From positions 124,001 to 188,000 of the forward strand of contig JARUXA010000005.1 in NCBI GenBank assembly GCA_030433805.1: a DNA stretch of 64,000 bases. Reading direction: 5' to 3'. Shown here piece after piece: positions 27,331 through 39,700 of the stretch. Numbering within the stretch: position 1 is the first letter of the stretch; each line of letters opens with the position of its first letter. A program made the position numbers and the translations under genes. This DNA comes from Sphingomonas sp. PsM26 (GTDB taxonomy: Bacteria; Pseudomonadota; Alphaproteobacteria; Sphingomonadales; Sphingomonadaceae). The notes beneath the pieces are model-generated. The model saw only the letters and a program-made list of their open reading frames with translations. It was not told where the DNA came from and ran no database searches.

Positions 27331-28563
27331 ATGACCTTCTTCAAATATCACAACGGCATCCTGCATGCCGAACGCGTACCGCTGCCGGTTATCGCAGACG
27401 CGGTGGGTACGCCCGTTCATGTCTATTCAGCCGGGGCCCTGCGACACACTGCCGACCGCTTCATGGCCGCGCTCCGCCATCTCCCGTCGGCGCGGTTCGC
27501 CTTTGCCGTCAAGGCCAACCCCAATACGGCCGTGCTCCGGCTTCTGGCGGATTGCGGCTATGGTGCGGATATCGTGTCGGGGGGCGAATTGCGGCGTGCG
27601 CTGGATGCAGGGGTGGCGCCTTCCGGAATCGTGTTCTCCGGCGTCGGCAAGACCGACCGCGAGCTTACGGACGCCCTGGACGCCGGGATCGGTCAGTTCA
27701 ACCTCGAGTTGGAAGAGGAGGGGCACGTGCTGGCGCGTCTCGCCCGATCGCGCGGCGTGCGTGCGCCTGCGGTTCTGCGGGTCAATCCGGACATCGACGG
27801 GGGCACGCACGCCAAGATTTCGACCGGCAAGCGCGAGAACAAGTTCGGGGTCGCCATCGCCGAGGCGCCCGACATGTTTGACCGCCTAGCGCGGTTGGAT
27901 GGGCTGGATCTCCACGGCATTGCCTTGCACATCGGCAGCCAGCTTGCCGACCTCAAACCGCTTGAAGCCGCGTATCGCCGCGTCGGGAAACTGGTGTTCG
28001 AGCTGCGGTCGCGCGGGCACGCGATAACGCGTGTCGATCTTGGCGGCGGGCTGGGCATTCCGTACCGGTCTGGCGACGCAATGCCGTCGTTCGATGACTA
28101 TGGCGCGATGGTTTCCCGGGTGACCGAGCAGTGGAATGTTGGCCTCACGTTCGAGCCAGGCCGGGTTATTGCGGGTCTCGCCGGGCTGCTGATGACTCGC
28201 GTGATATGGGTGAAGCCGGGCGTTGCGCATCCGTTCGTTATTGTCGATGCCGGGATGAACGACCTTGCGCGGCCAGCTCTTTACGACGCGTTTCACCGTT
28301 TTGCTGCGGTGACCCCTGACGGGAATACCATGGTGGCCAACATCGCGGGTCCGGTCTGCGAGACCGGCGACACGTTCGGCATGGCGCAGACCGTCGATCT
28401 GGTACGTCGCGGGGACCTGGCGGTATTCCATGCCACCGGTGCTTATGGTGCAGCGATGGCGTCGAGCTATAATTGTCGCCCGCTGAGCCCACAGGTGCTC
28501 GTCGACGGCGATACCTTTGCGGTGGTGGGCGATCGTATCTTGCCGGCAGAGCTGGCGGCTTGA
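27331..28563 (+). CDS. lysA: Diaminopimelate decarboxylase
   Basis: A 410-residue PLP enzyme that converts meso-diaminopimelate to lysine, the last step of lysine synthesis. The PLP lysine is in FAVKANPN near residue 59; HIGSQ, the phosphate-binding DLGGGLGIPY, and the C-terminal GPVCETGDTF and AYGAAMASSYN motifs are all present. GAGGAA precedes the ATG. It is the last gene of a run with three small genes of unknown or uncertain role. Length fits the family (about 410-430). Confidence 0.93.
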   Translation: MTFFKYHNGILHAERVPLPVIADAVGTPVHVYSAGALRHTADRFMAALRHLPSARFAFAVKANPNTAVLRLLADCGYGADIVSGGELRRALDAGVAPSGIVFSGVGKTDRELTDALDAGIGQFNLELEEEGHVLARLARSRGVRAPAVLRVNPDIDGGTHAKISTGKRENKFGVAIAEAPDMFDRLARLDGLDLHGIALHIGSQLADLKPLEAAYRRVGKLVFELRSRGHAITRVDLGGGLGIPYRSGDAMPSFDDYGAMVSRVTEQWNVGLTFEPGRVIAGLAGLLMTRVIWVKPGVAHPFVIVDAGMNDLARPALYDAFHRFAAVTPDGNTMVANIAGPVCETGDTFGMAQTVDLVRRGDLAVFHATGAYGAAMASSYNCRPLSPQVLVDGDTFAVVGDRILPAELAA

Positions 28564-28591
28564 TGCACGTGTCCCCGGGACCGCCTGTGAT

Positions 28592-28619
28592 GCTCGGGAG
28601 GAAAGTGATCCGCCCGAGC
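28592..28619 (+). terminator. Probable terminator after lysA
   Basis: GCTCGGG (28592-28598) pairs with CCCGAGC (28613-28619), 29 bases after the lysA stop and before a short CATTTCTC stretch, between convergent genes. Confidence 0.45.
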
Positions 28620-28697
28620 CATTTCTCGACACCATCGGCGATCCTTGTGCTGATCGGTGCGATTATGGACCGACCGTCGCCCTGGAACGGGTGCCGT

Positions 28698-30626
28698 TCA
28701 TCGTAGCAGCTGAACCCCCGCGATTGCCATATTGCGGGCTGGAGCGGCCAAGCCGACAAGGGTGAGCCGGACGAAAGCCGCCTTGGACGAGGTTGGAAAT
28801 ACGATCCTCTGCGGTGTCAACGCGTTCGCGATGTTAGAAAACTCTTCCGTACGCGCTGTGGTCCATGTCTTTCCGTCCATGCTTGCTTCGACACGATAGC
28901 GTTTCGGTGGCGCTGCATCGGTCATCACCGCCCGTGACGGGATCAGGACGAACCCCCGCAGGCGAACAGGCACCGCGAGTTTCATCGTGATGGACACCTC
29001 CTGTGTCGGGTCGGTGACGGGGACGCGCCAGACGGTGCCGGAGTCATCGTCGGTCAGCGCCTCGGCACCCGGTGCCGGTGCTGCAATGATCGACCACGCT
29101 TCGGGCGGCAGGACATCGTTCGGTCGTGCCGCAGGAAGCTCTACCCCCGCCGGATCAACCTGGCGGAACAGCGCAATCTCGGAGATGGCGGGGCATACCG
29201 GCGCGTCGACGATCCGCAAACGCAGCCGTCTGGCGTCGACCGGAGCCGGCAAACGAACAACGCGCTGCGCCGAGATGCAGGCGCCCGTTGCTGCTTCCTG
29301 CCATCCCGAACCTGTATCCAGATCGATCGCGAAGCGCGTGACGCGGGTTCCCAGAGGCAGATATTCCCGGATCCTGATGAGATCGAAGGGACGTCCTAGA
29401 CGCAGATCGAGCACGATCTGCGGGGTGTGGATTGCATCCGGGCTCGACCAGTAACTGTCGGGGTCGCCGTCGAGGACCTTCGTAGCTGCGAAGGCGACGC
29501 CGCGTTCGTGATCGGCGGTGGCCCGTGCACCTTCCGCCAGGTTGGTGGAGAAAGTCGCTTGCTGGGCTTTTCCAAACGACTGCAGGACCGCGACATCCGG
29601 GTCAGCGAGCCGTCCGCGTCGATCGGGTGGGAGGTTGAGGATCAGGTTTGTTCCACGCGCCACCGACTCATCGTATAACCGGACGAGCCGCTGGGGCGTC
29701 TTGATCTTGGAATCCTCGTCCGCATGATAAAACCAACCGGGTCGGATCGAGGTGTTGGTTTCCGCCGGCCACCACAAGGGGCCATTCCGCAGGCCGCTAT
29801 TGCCCTCGGCTTGGCTGGGCTTGTGGTCGGCCATGGTCGGCCAGCACGGGTCGCCCGCGACGCCGTCTTCGTTCCCGACCCAGCGCAGATCGGAGCCGAG
29901 CGGTTCGAACGTGCAGGCCATCGGCTGATGCCGATGGACCAGCGAAACGATCGACGGCCAATTATAATAGGCTTCGGCGTCGATCTTCCGCGTCTCCCGT
30001 GCGCCGCCGTAATAGCCGTCGCCGCCGTTGGCACCGTCGAACCAGAATTCAAACAGTTCGCCATACCGCGTGCAGAGCTCGACGATCTGCTTGCGGTAGT
30101 AATCGATATAGGCCGCCTTGCCATAATCGGCATGGTTTCGGTCCCAGGGTGACAGATAGAGCCCGAACGCGAGACCGGCCCGCCGACAGGCCTGTTCGAA
30201 CTCGCGGACAATATCGCCCTTGCCCTGCCGGAAAGGACTGTTGCGGATGCAATGCTCGGTCAGGGTCGTCGGCCAAAGGCAAAAGCCATCATGATGTTTC
30301 GCGGTCAGGACGATCCCCCGCAATCCGCCAGCCTTCGCAGCACCGACAATCTGGTCCGCGGAAAAGTCGCTGGGATCGAACAGCTTCGGGCTTTCGTCGC
30401 CATAGCCCCATTCGCGATCCGTGAACGTGTTGATCGAAAAGTGGATGAAGGCATATTGTTCGCGCTTGTGCCACGCCTGCTGGCGCGGGGAGGGGGTGGC
30501 ACCCCAGGGTGCGGGCGCCCCGGCTTTAGCGGAGCGCGGTGCAGCAGCGCTCGACGTTCCGATCATCGCCAGCCCGGATGCGGCTATGCTGGAAACAAGG
30601 ACGGTACGGCGGGACATCTCGGACAT
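28698..30626 (-). CDS. GH29 alpha-L-fucosidase with C-terminal discoidin-like region
   Basis: A 642-residue exported enzyme that removes alpha-linked L-fucose from glycans with retention. A Tat-type leader (SRRTVLVSSIAASGLAM, ending in AAA) is followed by the GH29 barrel: YAFIHFSINTFTDREWG, AKHHDGFCLWPT, and the nucleophile aspartate in FWFDGANG near residue 195. After about residue 370 a beta-rich discoidin (F5/8)-like region follows (YWSSPDAIHTPQIVLDL, GFVLIPSRAV). The ATG at 30626 is chosen for its GAGGAA ribosome site. It is the third gene of a TBDR-GH95-GH29 operon, 39 bases after GH95. Confidence 0.92.
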   Translation of the reverse strand: MSEMSRRTVLVSSIAASGLAMIGTSSAAAPRSAKAGAPAPWGATPSPRQQAWHKREQYAFIHFSINTFTDREWGYGDESPKLFDPSDFSADQIVGAAKAGGLRGIVLTAKHHDGFCLWPTTLTEHCIRNSPFRQGKGDIVREFEQACRRAGLAFGLYLSPWDRNHADYGKAAYIDYYRKQIVELCTRYGELFEFWFDGANGGDGYYGGARETRKIDAEAYYNWPSIVSLVHRHQPMACTFEPLGSDLRWVGNEDGVAGDPCWPTMADHKPSQAEGNSGLRNGPLWWPAETNTSIRPGWFYHADEDSKIKTPQRLVRLYDESVARGTNLILNLPPDRRGRLADPDVAVLQSFGKAQQATFSTNLAEGARATADHERGVAFAATKVLDGDPDSYWSSPDAIHTPQIVLDLRLGRPFDLIRIREYLPLGTRVTRFAIDLDTGSGWQEAATGACISAQRVVRLPAPVDARRLRLRIVDAPVCPAISEIALFRQVDPAGVELPAARPNDVLPPEAWSIIAAPAPGAEALTDDDSGTVWRVPVTDPTQEVSITMKLAVPVRLRGFVLIPSRAVMTDAAPPKRYRVEASMDGKTWTTARTEEFSNIANALTPQRIVFPTSSKAAFVRLTLVGLAAPARNMAIAGVQLLR

Positions 30627-30665
30627 AGGTATTCCTCGTATCTGGGCGTGGCGCATCAACGATGC

Positions 30666-33224
30666 CTAGGCCGAAACCTGTGCCGCGGTTCGGTTCTGCA
30701 GCGTGATGCGATAGGTCCTGCCAGGCGCTGCCTTGAACGCCACGAGACCCCGGTCGAGGGTGTGCGAGATCGCGCGGCCCGCGTGCTGCACGGCTATCGT
30801 GTCGAACGCGCTCGGCGGCCGGATCGTGATCGTATCGGCGCCAGCCGTGATCGTTGCGGTGACGCTTGCTGCCGTCCACTCGATCGCAACACGGTGCCCG
30901 CCCCGCGCACGCAGGCCGGTAATTCTTCCCGCTACCCATGCTGGCGGAAGGGCCGGGAGCAGCGCGATCGCGCCTCCATGGCTTTGCACCAGCATCTCGG
31001 CGATCGCGGCGGTGATGCCGAGGTTCCCGTCGATCTGGAACACTGGTCGCGGCTGCGCCGGGTGTGTGTCGAGAAGGTTGCCCGCCACACTGTGCGCCAG
31101 GAAAGCGGACAGCGACCGGCCCGTATCCGTGGGGCTCCCCAGCCGCGCCCAGACTGCGGTCGCCCATGCGCGGCTCCAGCCGGTGCTCGATCCTCCGTGC
31201 GCCTCTCGCCGCGTCAATGCGGCCCGAACAGCTTGGGCGAGCTGCGGGGTGATGTGCGGATCGATCTCGGTTCCCGGATAGCTGGGGTAAAGATGGGAGA
31301 TGTGACGATGGCCCGGGTCCTGTTCGGGGACATCGTGCGACCATTCCTGCAGCTGTCCGTAGCGCCCGATCCGATAGGGCTCGAGCTGATCGCGCAGCCT
31401 GGTGAGCCGCCCGGCAAGCGCACTGGTGTCGCCCACCAGCCTGGCGGCTGCGATGCAGTTGGCGAACAGTTCGCGGATCATCGCCAGATCCATCGTGCAC
31501 CCGGTACCGATCGCTGCGGCTTTGCCGGACGCGTCGAGGTACAGGTTTTCCGGTGAGATCGACGGAGCGGTGGTCATCCGGCCGTCGCGCGGATCGCGGA
31601 CCAGCCACGCGGCACAGAATTCCGCCGCGCCGCGAAGGATCGCAAATCCCCGCCGTTTGAGGAAGCCGAGATCCCCGCTGAAGTTGTAGTGCTCCCAGAC
31701 ATGATGCGCGAGCCACGGCCCCGCCATTGGCCAGTTTGCCCAGTTCGGGTCGCCGTCCCCGCCGCCGACCGGATTGCTCATCGCCCAGATGTCGGAATTG
31801 TGGTGCACGCACCAGCCCGGCATGCCGTACAGGATGCTGGCGGTCCGCGCGCCGTTCACTGCCATGCGTTCGATATGGTCGATCAACGGCAAGTGGCATT
31901 CCGCCAGATCGCAGCTTTCCGCGGGCCAATAGTTCATCTGCAGGTTGATGTTCGTGGTGTAGTTCGAACTCCACGGCGGCCGGACGGTCGAATTCCAGAT
32001 GCCCTGAAGGTTGGCCGGCATGGTTCCCGCGCGTGAGCTTGCGATCAGGAGGTAGCGGCCCAGATGAAACAGGCGTTCCGCGCGGGCGACGTCCGGGTCG
32101 CTCCTCGTGGCGTGAAGCTCCAACGCCGTGCGCCGGTAAAGCGCACGGTGATCCTTCACATGGCGATCCTGCAAGGCACGATACGAACGGCGCATACCCG
32201 CTGCGAGATCTCGGCGCGCATCGGCGAGGATCACAGCTGGCGCCAGATCGGGTGCGCAATCGAACCGGCGGAAGCCAGTCGCGGCCGTGACGCGGACGAT
32301 GACTTCGCTTGCCCCGGTGATCTGCACTCCGTCCTCGGCAGCGACAACCGCGCCGTCAGTCGTCTCGATGCTGAGGATCGTCGCAAAGTGCATGCCCAGA
32401 CCGGGCCTGTCGGAATAGGCAATCGGTTCGGGCACCCTGCGATACTCGGGTTCGCATCGGGTGGGCGCCTTGCCGATCAGCGTGATAGCGTTGCCTGCCG
32501 CGGTGGCACTCCCACGAAGTTGGGTGCTCAGTCCGATCCGGCAGGAAATGGCGGAGCCCTGGTCCGCACTCAGCCTGAGGACGATCATCCGATCGGGATG
32601 CGACGCAAATAGCTCCCGACGGAACCCGACGCTACCGACGCGATACGCGACCGATGCGATCGCCCGGTCGAGATCGAGTTCTCGCCGATAGGCTGTCGGG
32701 ACGTTGCTATGGTCCATGACGAGCTTCAGGTCGGCCATCGGCGCGAAGCTCTGGCTGAATGCTCCCTGCAGCGGCTTGCTCCGGCGATCGGCCTCGACGC
32801 CGTCCCCGGCAAAGGCAGCATCGCGCACCGCCGTCAGCACCGCCCGGCCGTCATGATCCGCTGCCCGGTCCGGCTGTCCGGTCCAGAGCGTGTCGTGGTT
32901 CAGCGAGATTGTGTCCTCGCCGATGCCGCCGCCCATCATCGCGCCGAGGGTTCCGTTGCCGACCGGATGCCCAAGCAGCCACTCGCTTGCCGGCGAGGTT
33001 GACGTGATGCGATGCCGGTCCGCCTGAGACCACTCTCCGCCAGCAGCGGCATCCACCTGTGCGGCAACCCCCAACAGCATCGCGCCACCCCCCGCCGCGA
33101 GAATCTCCCGGCGGGAAGGGGCGTCCGGAAAGCCGGGTGCTGCGAGGACAGCGTCGCTCGAAATGGTGCCCGTTTCAGAAATTGATCGACGCCCCGAAGT
33201 TGATCGACCGACCGAGCGCGTCAT
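30666..33224 (-). CDS. GH95 alpha-L-fucosidase (AfcA-like)
   Basis: An 852-residue inverting fucosidase family member, usually acting on alpha-1,2-linked L-fucose such as that on xyloglucan or host glycans. The N-terminal sandwich starts with [13 protein letters not shown] and [10 protein letters not shown]; the catalytic barrel shows [28 protein letters not shown] (given here as a region near residue 440) and later [20 protein letters not shown] twin-arginine segment ([16 protein letters not shown]) suggests Tat export, although it lies 37 residues in. No other start codon is available, so translation begins at 33224, inside the end of the TBDR gene (50-base overlap). Confidence 0.9.
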   Translation of the reverse strand: MTRSVGRSTSGRRSISETGTISSDAVLAAPGFPDAPSRREILAAGGGAMLLGVAAQVDAAAGGEWSQADRHRITSTSPASEWLLGHPVGNGTLGAMMGGGIGEDTISLNHDTLWTGQPDRAADHDGRAVLTAVRDAAFAGDGVEADRRSKPLQGAFSQSFAPMADLKLVMDHSNVPTAYRRELDLDRAIASVAYRVGSVGFRRELFASHPDRMIVLRLSADQGSAISCRIGLSTQLRGSATAAGNAITLIGKAPTRCEPEYRRVPEPIAYSDRPGLGMHFATILSIETTDGAVVAAEDGVQITGASEVIVRVTAATGFRRFDCAPDLAPAVILADARRDLAAGMRRSYRALQDRHVKDHRALYRRTALELHATRSDPDVARAERLFHLGRYLLIASSRAGTMPANLQGIWNSTVRPPWSSNYTTNINLQMNYWPAESCDLAECHLPLIDHIERMAVNGARTASILYGMPGWCVHHNSDIWAMSNPVGGGDGDPNWANWPMAGPWLAHHVWEHYNFSGDLGFLKRRGFAILRGAAEFCAAWLVRDPRDGRMTTAPSISPENLYLDASGKAAAIGTGCTMDLAMIRELFANCIAAARLVGDTSALAGRLTRLRDQLEPYRIGRYGQLQEWSHDVPEQDPGHRHISHLYPSYPGTEIDPHITPQLAQAVRAALTRREAHGGSSTGWSRAWATAVWARLGSPTDTGRSLSAFLAHSVAGNLLDTHPAQPRPVFQIDGNLGITAAIAEMLVQSHGGAIALLPALPPAWVAGRITGLRARGGHRVAIEWTAASVTATITAGADTITIRPPSAFDTIAVQHAGRAISHTLDRGLVAFKAAPGRTYRITLQNRTAAQVSA

Positions 33225-36200
33225 AGACCGACGGCGATGTATTCACCCGTTCCGCCGCCTCAAGCGGGGGGCTGGGCCGGATCGGCGCGGATGCATCGAA
33301 CAGGTTGTTCAACACGACCCGAAGCGTCAGCTTCTGTGCGATCGTGATGCTGGCACTCAGATCAAACAGGTCGTAGGACGGCAGATACTTATACTGGTCC
33401 GGAACGCTTGCATCGTCCGATCCGAAAATCGGGTTGCCGGCAAGCCGGGAGTTCTTCAGCCCGGAATTGTGCCGCCAGTTGAGCGAGACCAGCGCGGGGT
33501 TCTTGGCAGATCTGGGTGACGAGAACGTGGTCCGCAGGTTGTGCTGATACCGGCGATACCCCTGACCGGCATAGGGACCGAACAACCCGACGACGTTGAA
33601 ATCGGTATCCGGCAAGCCGAGATCGCCGCCCTTGTCGGTCTGGAGCGTGGCGACGTAGCTGGTCGAGAATTGGGCCCAGCGGCCGAGCCGGGTCTCGTAA
33701 TTGGCGGAGAAATTGAAGCCGGCTGCGCGTGTCTTGCCGAGGTTTGCGTAGCCTTGGTTGATGTATCCGCTCGACGCCCCGGCATTGCTGAACAGGGTGC
33801 CGTCGGGATTTCGAACCAACTGCGCGCAGAAGAAATCATAGCCCGTATTGGCGCAGGTCTGCGTGAAATCGATCGCGCGGTAATAGCCGATCCCGTTCTC
33901 GATCTGGATGCTGTAATAGTCGGCCGTCGCCGAGAAACCGCGCAGCATCCGCGGCGTCAGCACCAGGCCGTAGGTGTAGGTATGCGCGATTTCCGGGGTA
34001 ACCAGCCCTTGCGAGCCATTGCGTACCGTGCACAGGAAGTCCGGGCATTGCGCTATCGAACCATATTGCGCCGCCGTCACCCCCGAACGTTGACATGCAG
34101 CGAGGCTCGCGACCGGATTGGCGCCGGCACAGGGATCGCCCAGCGTGTTGGTGTCGAGCGTCCCGTAGCTGATCGCGGCATTCGACGAGAGTTCGTAGAT
34201 GCTCGGTGCCCGCGTCGCCTTGTTGTAGCTCGCGCGGAACAGCAGGTCCTGGATCGGTCGCCAGCTGCCATCGAACTTGTAGGTCGACCGCATCTTGTCG
34301 ACCCCCGAATAGCTTGACCCACGGATCGCCGCGCCAACGCTCAGATCGCGAATGAACGGCCGGTCGCTGACCAGAGGGACATTGATTTCGCCGTAGATGT
34401 CCTTGGCGTTGTTCGAGAGGCTTGACGGGGTCGAGCCGAACGCCGCCTGATACGCGGCGTCGGGATTGGATCGGTAGCTGCTGTTGCGATATTCCGCGCC
34501 GACCGCGACGTTGATCCCCTTGCTCGAGAACGGACTGCGGATTCCGTATTCGCCCAGATCACCGGTTACGTTCGCGTTGCCGACCCATTGTTGATACCGT
34601 TCGCGAAACAAGCCCCCGCCGCCGCCAAAGGCCAGTGCTTCAACCGCCGCGGCGCTTGGGCCAGCACTCGAGAAGATGTCGAGCGGGACGCAGGCGGGGT
34701 TGGTTGCGGCCGAGGCACAGGTTGCCACGCCATTCACGTCGACGACTTGCAAGGCAGCCGCGACCTTGGTCGGATCGACGCGATTGTTCTGGCGCTGCTG
34801 ATAAAGCGTCGTCGAGTAGACGCCGCCCACGTCATAATGCCAGGCACTGCCAAGATCGCCGCGGAAGCCCGCAACGCCCCGGTAGATTTCGTTCGACGAG
34901 CGGGTCGTTCGTGCGTCGCTGAACCGGTACCGGACGTCGGTGGTGACATTGGTCGCGGTGCCCGCCGCGCTGCCGCACAAGGCCTGTGCCTGTTGCCCGG
35001 ACAGCAAAGGATTGTCGCAGTTGATGGCATACGCAACGGACCCGGGCTGGATCGTGGCGGGGTCCGACTGGCTCACCGCTTCGGACTTCAGGTACAGGCC
35101 GTTGGCGTATAGCTGCAGCCCGGGGGATACCTTGTAGTTCAGGAAGACGGCACCGTTGTACCGCGTGTTTTCGCGCTGGAAGTAGAAGGTCTGGTTGTAG
35201 TTATACCCGTTCGCCCCACTGTAGGGCACGAACTCGCGACTACCGTTCGGGGCATTGCTGAGAATCGTCCCGTTCTGGTTGGGACCGGATAGCGCCTGGA
35301 AATAGCCGGACGGCGTTGCCGATGACGGCGACGCGCAAACCACGCTTTGCCCTGACAGGGTGATCGGGCAGACCGAGAAGGACCGATCCGATGCGAGGAC
35401 GGGATTGACCTTGCTATAGGCGCCGAACACCGAAATGTTGCCGCGCCCTTCGTCGAAATTGTGACCGACGCTGATATTGGCGTCGAAGCGACCACCGTCG
35501 TTAACAGACCCCTCCGGCACGCTAAAGCCAGCGTTGCGCGCTGCCTGTGCGGCGATATTGTCGCGGTTTCTGGTGTTGTAGAAGCCATAATTGGCGTTGG
35601 CATTGATGCCTTCGAAGTCCTTGCGGAGGACGAAGTTGACGACGCCACCGATCGCGTCCGAACCGTAGACCGCGGACGCGCCGCCGGTCAGCAGATCGAC
35701 CCGTTCGATCAGGCCGACCGGGACTACCGACGCATCGATACCCTCGGTCACGCCGATCCGCTGCCCGTCGATCAACGTCAGGGTACGGTTCGTGCCAAGC
35801 CCGTGGAAGTCGAACTGCTGGCGACCGTTACCGTTCGACAGATTGGTATCGTTGTTCTTGATCGCCGGGACCCTGTTCAGCACCTCCTGAACGCTGAACG
35901 CGGATTGCAGCTTGATCTCGGCCTGACCGACGCTGGTGACCGGCGCCGTCTCGACCAAATTCTTCGATCGGATCCGCGAACCCGTCACGATCAGGTCGCC
36001 ACCATCCGGTTCGGCTTGCGGAGCGTCCATCTGAAGCGGGGAGGCGATCGTCGCAACCGGCGCGGTGGCCGCTGCCCCCGAAATTGCATAGACGCCGTTG
36101 GATGTACGGGTGACCTTCAGGTCTGTGCCTTGCAGGATCCGGTCCAGCGCCGCGTCGATCGTCATGCTACCGGTCAGGGCGGACGAGTGCCGGGTTCCGA

Positions 36201-36393
36201 ACGCCGCTTCGTCGAACACCAACTCGATCCGCGCCTGCCGCCCCAGCGCTCGGAGCGCCTGGCCAAGCGGCTGCGCTTTGATATCGAACGAAAGCTGTCG
36301 TTGCTGGGCATAGGCCGGTGGTGCGATGACCAATGTCCCTGCTGCCATCGCCAACGCGCTTGCGCCCACAATCACCCGCTGCATCGCCCCCAT
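33175..36393 (-). CDS. TonB-dependent receptor with STN domain
   Basis: A 1072-residue outer-membrane receptor. After a signal peptide (ending APPAYAQ) comes an STN secretin/TonB short domain ([18 protein letters not shown]...), then the TonB box DLIVTGSRI, a plug with [12 protein letters not shown] and [16 protein letters not shown], and a beta-barrel ending in INF. STN-type receptors can signal to an extracytoplasmic sigma factor through an anti-sigma partner, but no sigma/anti-sigma pair is adjacent. It leads the fucosidase operon, so a fucosylated oligosaccharide is the likely ligand. The ATG at 36393 (or 36384, with a better spaced GGAAG) begins the signal peptide; a longer frame to 36495 is not supported. 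Confidence 0.9.
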   Translation of the reverse strand: MGAMQRVIVGASALAMAAGTLVIAPPAYAQQRQLSFDIKAQPLGQALRALGRQARIELVFDEAAFGTRHSSALTGSMTIDAALDRILQGTDLKVTRTSNGVYAISGAAATAPVATIASPLQMDAPQAEPDGGDLIVTGSRIRSKNLVETAPVTSVGQAEIKLQSAFSVQEVLNRVPAIKNNDTNLSNGNGRQQFDFHGLGTNRTLTLIDGQRIGVTEGIDASVVPVGLIERVDLLTGGASAVYGSDAIGGVVNFVLRKDFEGINANANYGFYNTRNRDNIAAQAARNAGFSVPEGSVNDGGRFDANISVGHNFDEGRGNISVFGAYSKVNPVLASDRSFSVCPITLSGQSVVCASPSSATPSGYFQALSGPNQNGTILSNAPNGSREFVPYSGANGYNYNQTFYFQRENTRYNGAVFLNYKVSPGLQLYANGLYLKSEAVSQSDPATIQPGSVAYAINCDNPLLSGQQAQALCGSAAGTATNVTTDVRYRFSDARTTRSSNEIYRGVAGFRGDLGSAWHYDVGGVYSTTLYQQRQNNRVDPTKVAAALQVVDVNGVATCASAATNPACVPLDIFSSAGPSAAAVEALAFGGGGGLFRERYQQWVGNANVTGDLGEYGIRSPFSSKGINVAVGAEYRNSSYRSNPDAAYQAAFGSTPSSLSNNAKDIYGEINVPLVSDRPFIRDLSVGAAIRGSSYSGVDKMRSTYKFDGSWRPIQDLLFRASYNKATRAPSIYELSSNAAISYGTLDTNTLGDPCAGANPVASLAACQRSGVTAAQYGSIAQCPDFLCTVRNGSQGLVTPEIAHTYTYGLVLTPRMLRGFSATADYYSIQIENGIGYYRAIDFTQTCANTGYDFFCAQLVRNPDGTLFSNAGASSGYINQGYANLGKTRAAGFNFSANYETRLGRWAQFSTSYVATLQTDKGGDLGLPDTDFNVVGLFGPYAGQGYRRYQHNLRTTFSSPRSAKNPALVSLNWRHNSGLKNSRLAGNPIFGSDDASVPDQYKYLPSYDLFDLSASITIAQKLTLRVVLNNLFDASAPIRPSPPLEAAERVNTSPSVYDALGRSINFGASINF

Positions 36394-36719
36394 CTTCCGC
36401 CCCTTTTTCGAAGTGTTACCGTTCAAAGACGTTCGACTTGGGCAAACCCACAGCACGCTTGAAACTTTTTTATTACCTCTCGCGCAAGATGGCATCAGAT
36501 TGGCAATAGAGGGTTGTCATTTTCGATCGTCACTCTGTGTCTGGCCTAACCCCGTCAAAGGAAGGGGCTGCCATCGCAATCTGCTGTCCCTGCGTACCCA
36601 GGGATCAACGTTCGCCCGAAATTTCGGCCCTGTATCACCCAGTTCGCTACGCCGGCGCAGCGCCGGGTTGGCACGACAGATCACGGGGCAAGACGCGTAG
36701 CGTGCGATCGTCCGCTGTA
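36394..36719. other. Intergenic region: promoter of the fucosidase operon and end of the RND operon
   Basis: No gene is seen. The half near 36394-36500 is AT-rich and should hold the promoter of the TBDR operon. A perfect hairpin, CCGGCG (36652-36657) with CGCCGG (36661-36666) around CAG, lies about 54 bases past the stop of the RND gene on the minus strand and may act as its terminator, without a T run. Confidence 0.4.
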
Positions 36720-39700
36720 TCATCGTGCATGGGTCAGGACGGATTGCGGACCATGCTGTGCGCCAAGACGCCGAGCCTTTCCTCGCAACCACTGCTCGAA
36801 ATCGTCGACATAGGTGAAGATCACCGGCACCACGAGCAAGCTCAGCACGGTCGAGGTCACCAGACCGCCGATCACCACCACGGCCATGGGCTGGCGGAAG
36901 CTCGGATCGGCACCGAAGCCGAGTGCGGTGGGCAGCATCCCCGCCGCCATCGCGATCGTCGTCATGATGATCGGCCGGACGCGCTTGTGGCACGCATCGA
37001 TCAGCGCGTCGTAGCGTGACATGCCATGCTCGCGGCGCGCCATGATCGCATATTCGACCAGCAGGATCGAATTCTTGGTGACCACCCCCATCAGCATCAG
37101 CAGCCCGATCACCGAGGGCATCGAGAAGCTCATGTTGCAGATCAGCAGCGCGAACAGCGCCCCGCCGAGGGACAAAGGGAGGGCCGACAGGATCGTCGCC
37201 GGCTGCAGGAAATCGTGGAACAGCAGCACCAGCACCGCCCAGATACAGAAGATCCCGATCGCCATCGCCAGACCGAAACTGCCGAACAGTTCGGATGTGC
37301 GTTGCAATTCGCCCTGTTCGACGAGGCTCACCCCGGCGGGCAGTGTCTTCAGCGACGGCAGCAGCTTTGCCTCGGCCATCACGTCGCTGAGCGGGCGGCC
37401 GTTGAGTTCGACCGAGATCGTGACATTGCGGTGGCGATCGAGGCGGTCGATCTGCGCCGGGCTGCTGCCGAAGCCGATCTCTGCGATCGAGCCCAGCGCG
37501 ACCTGGCCGTTGGTGCCGTTGACGCGCAGCAGCCCGAAGGCCTGCGGATCGCTACGTGCCGCGGGGTCGAGCCGGACGAGGATATCGACTTGCCGGTCGG
37601 ACAGGTTGAGCTTGGGCAGCGACGCGGCATAATCGCCCGAGGTCGCGACGCGAACGGTATCGCCGATCGTCTGGCTGGTCACGCCCAGCGCGGCGGCGCG
37701 CGCATAGTCTGGTCGCAACTGGATTTCGGGGCGCTGCTGCGCGGCGCTGGAGGTGACGTTGCCGATGCCGGGAACGCCACCGCGCACCGCCGCCTCGACG
37801 GTGTCGGCGGTGCGTTCGAGCAATGCGCCGTCGTCGCCCGCGAGCACGATCTGCAGCACTTCACCATTGCCCGATCCGCCAACGCTGACGCGCGTGCCGG
37901 GGAGGGCGCGGAGGGCGTCCCGCATCTTCGCCTCCACCGCTGACTGCTTGTCGTGCCGGTCGCCACGCTCGGCGAGGTCGACCGTCAACGTCGCGCTGTT
38001 GACCGCGGCAGTCTCGGTCGATGCCATGCCGCCGCCGGTGGTGGCGGTGCCGACGGCCGCGAAGACGTGAGTCACTTCCGGGATCTTCCGAAGGATCGCA
38101 CTTGCTTGCCGCGTGATCGCGGCGGTCTCGTCGAGCGTGCTGCCGGGCGGCAATTCGAGCGAGACGCTCGACTGCGCATTGTCCTGCGCCGGGATGAACC
38201 CCGAGGGGAGCAGCGGAATCATCGAGCAGGAAACGAGCAGGAACACGGCGGCCAGGATCACCGTCGTCCGCCGATGTTTGAGCGTGGCCCGGATCAAGCG
38301 CATGTAGCGCTGCATCAATCGGCCGTCCTTGTCCTCATGATCGGTCGGTCGGAGGAAATAGGCGGCCATCATCGGCGTCAGCAGGCGTGCGACGAGCAGC
38401 GAGCACAATACCGCGACCGAGGCGGTCACGCCGAATTCGCGGAACAACTTCCCCGGGATGCCGCCCATGAACGCGGTCGGCAGGAACACCGCGACCAGCG
38501 TGAAGGTCGTTGCGACCACCGCCAGCCCGATCTCGGCAGCGGCCTCGGTGGCGGCCTCGACCGGACCCTTGCCCATGCGCATGTGGCGTTCGATATTCTC
38601 GACCTCGACGATCGCATCGTCGACGAGGATGCCGATCACCAGCGCGATCGACAGCAGCGAGATCATGTTGAGCGTAAAGCCGCACAGATACATCACCCCG
38701 AACGTCGGGATGATCGACAGCGGCAGCGCGGTGGCGGAGATCAGCGTCGCGCGCCAGTCGCGCAGGAACCACCACACCACCAGCACCGCCAGCAGCGCGC
38801 CTTCGATCAGCAGGTGCATCGAGCCTTCGTAATTGTCGACGATCGGCGTGATCGCGTTGCTGGCTTCCGTGATGCGGACTTCGGGATGCTGCTCCGAGAA
38901 GCTTTCGACCGCGGCACGGACCTTCTCCGCCACTGCTGCGTCGCCAAAGCCGAGCGAGCGCGTCACGGTGAAGCCAATGACCGGCTTGCCGTCGCGATAA
39001 GCGAGCGTGCTGCGCTCGGCGTGGCCATCGTCGATCGTCGCGATCTGGCCGAGCGTGATGCCCTGGCCGGTGCTCGCCGGGATGCTGATCGCGGCCAGCG
39101 CCTGTGGATCGTGCACCGCCGCCAGCGTGCGGAGCGACTGGCGTTGCGTGCCTACGTCGCCGCGCCCGCCCGACTGATCGGTCTGCATCGCCTTGAGTTT
39201 CGTGCTGACGTCGGCGGGCGCGACGCCCAGGCCCGCCATCGCGGCGGGATCGAGGTTGACGTTGACCGCGCGCGAGACGCCGCCGACCCGCGCGACACTG
39301 GCCACGCCCTGGACCGCCTGCAGCGCCTTGGTCACATCGTTGTCGACGTACCAGGACAGGGCCTCCTCGGTCATGTTCTTCGCCTGGATCGTATAGGTCA
39401 GCATCGACGAAGCGTTGGCGGTCTGCTTCGATACGGTCGGCGTCTGCAGCGCAGAAGGCAGGTCCTGCCGCGCGCCGTCGACTGCGTTGCGGACTTCCTG
39501 CACCGCTTCGTTGCCGTCCTTGTCGATCGTGAACTGCACCGCGATGCTGACCGTGCCTTCGGTGATCGTCGTGGTAACATGGTCGAGCAGCCGCAGCGAG
39601 GTCAGCCGATCCTCGATCTTGCGGGCGACCTCGGTCTCGAGCTGTTCGGGGGCTGCCCCTTCCAGCGAGGCGGTGATCGTGACGGTCGGCAAGTCCATGT

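Noticed and set aside
30526..32259. A 577-codon minus-strand frame within the GH95 gene
   Set aside because: Same strand but wrong frame relative to the complete GH95 enzyme; composition is Arg/Pro-rich and meaningless.
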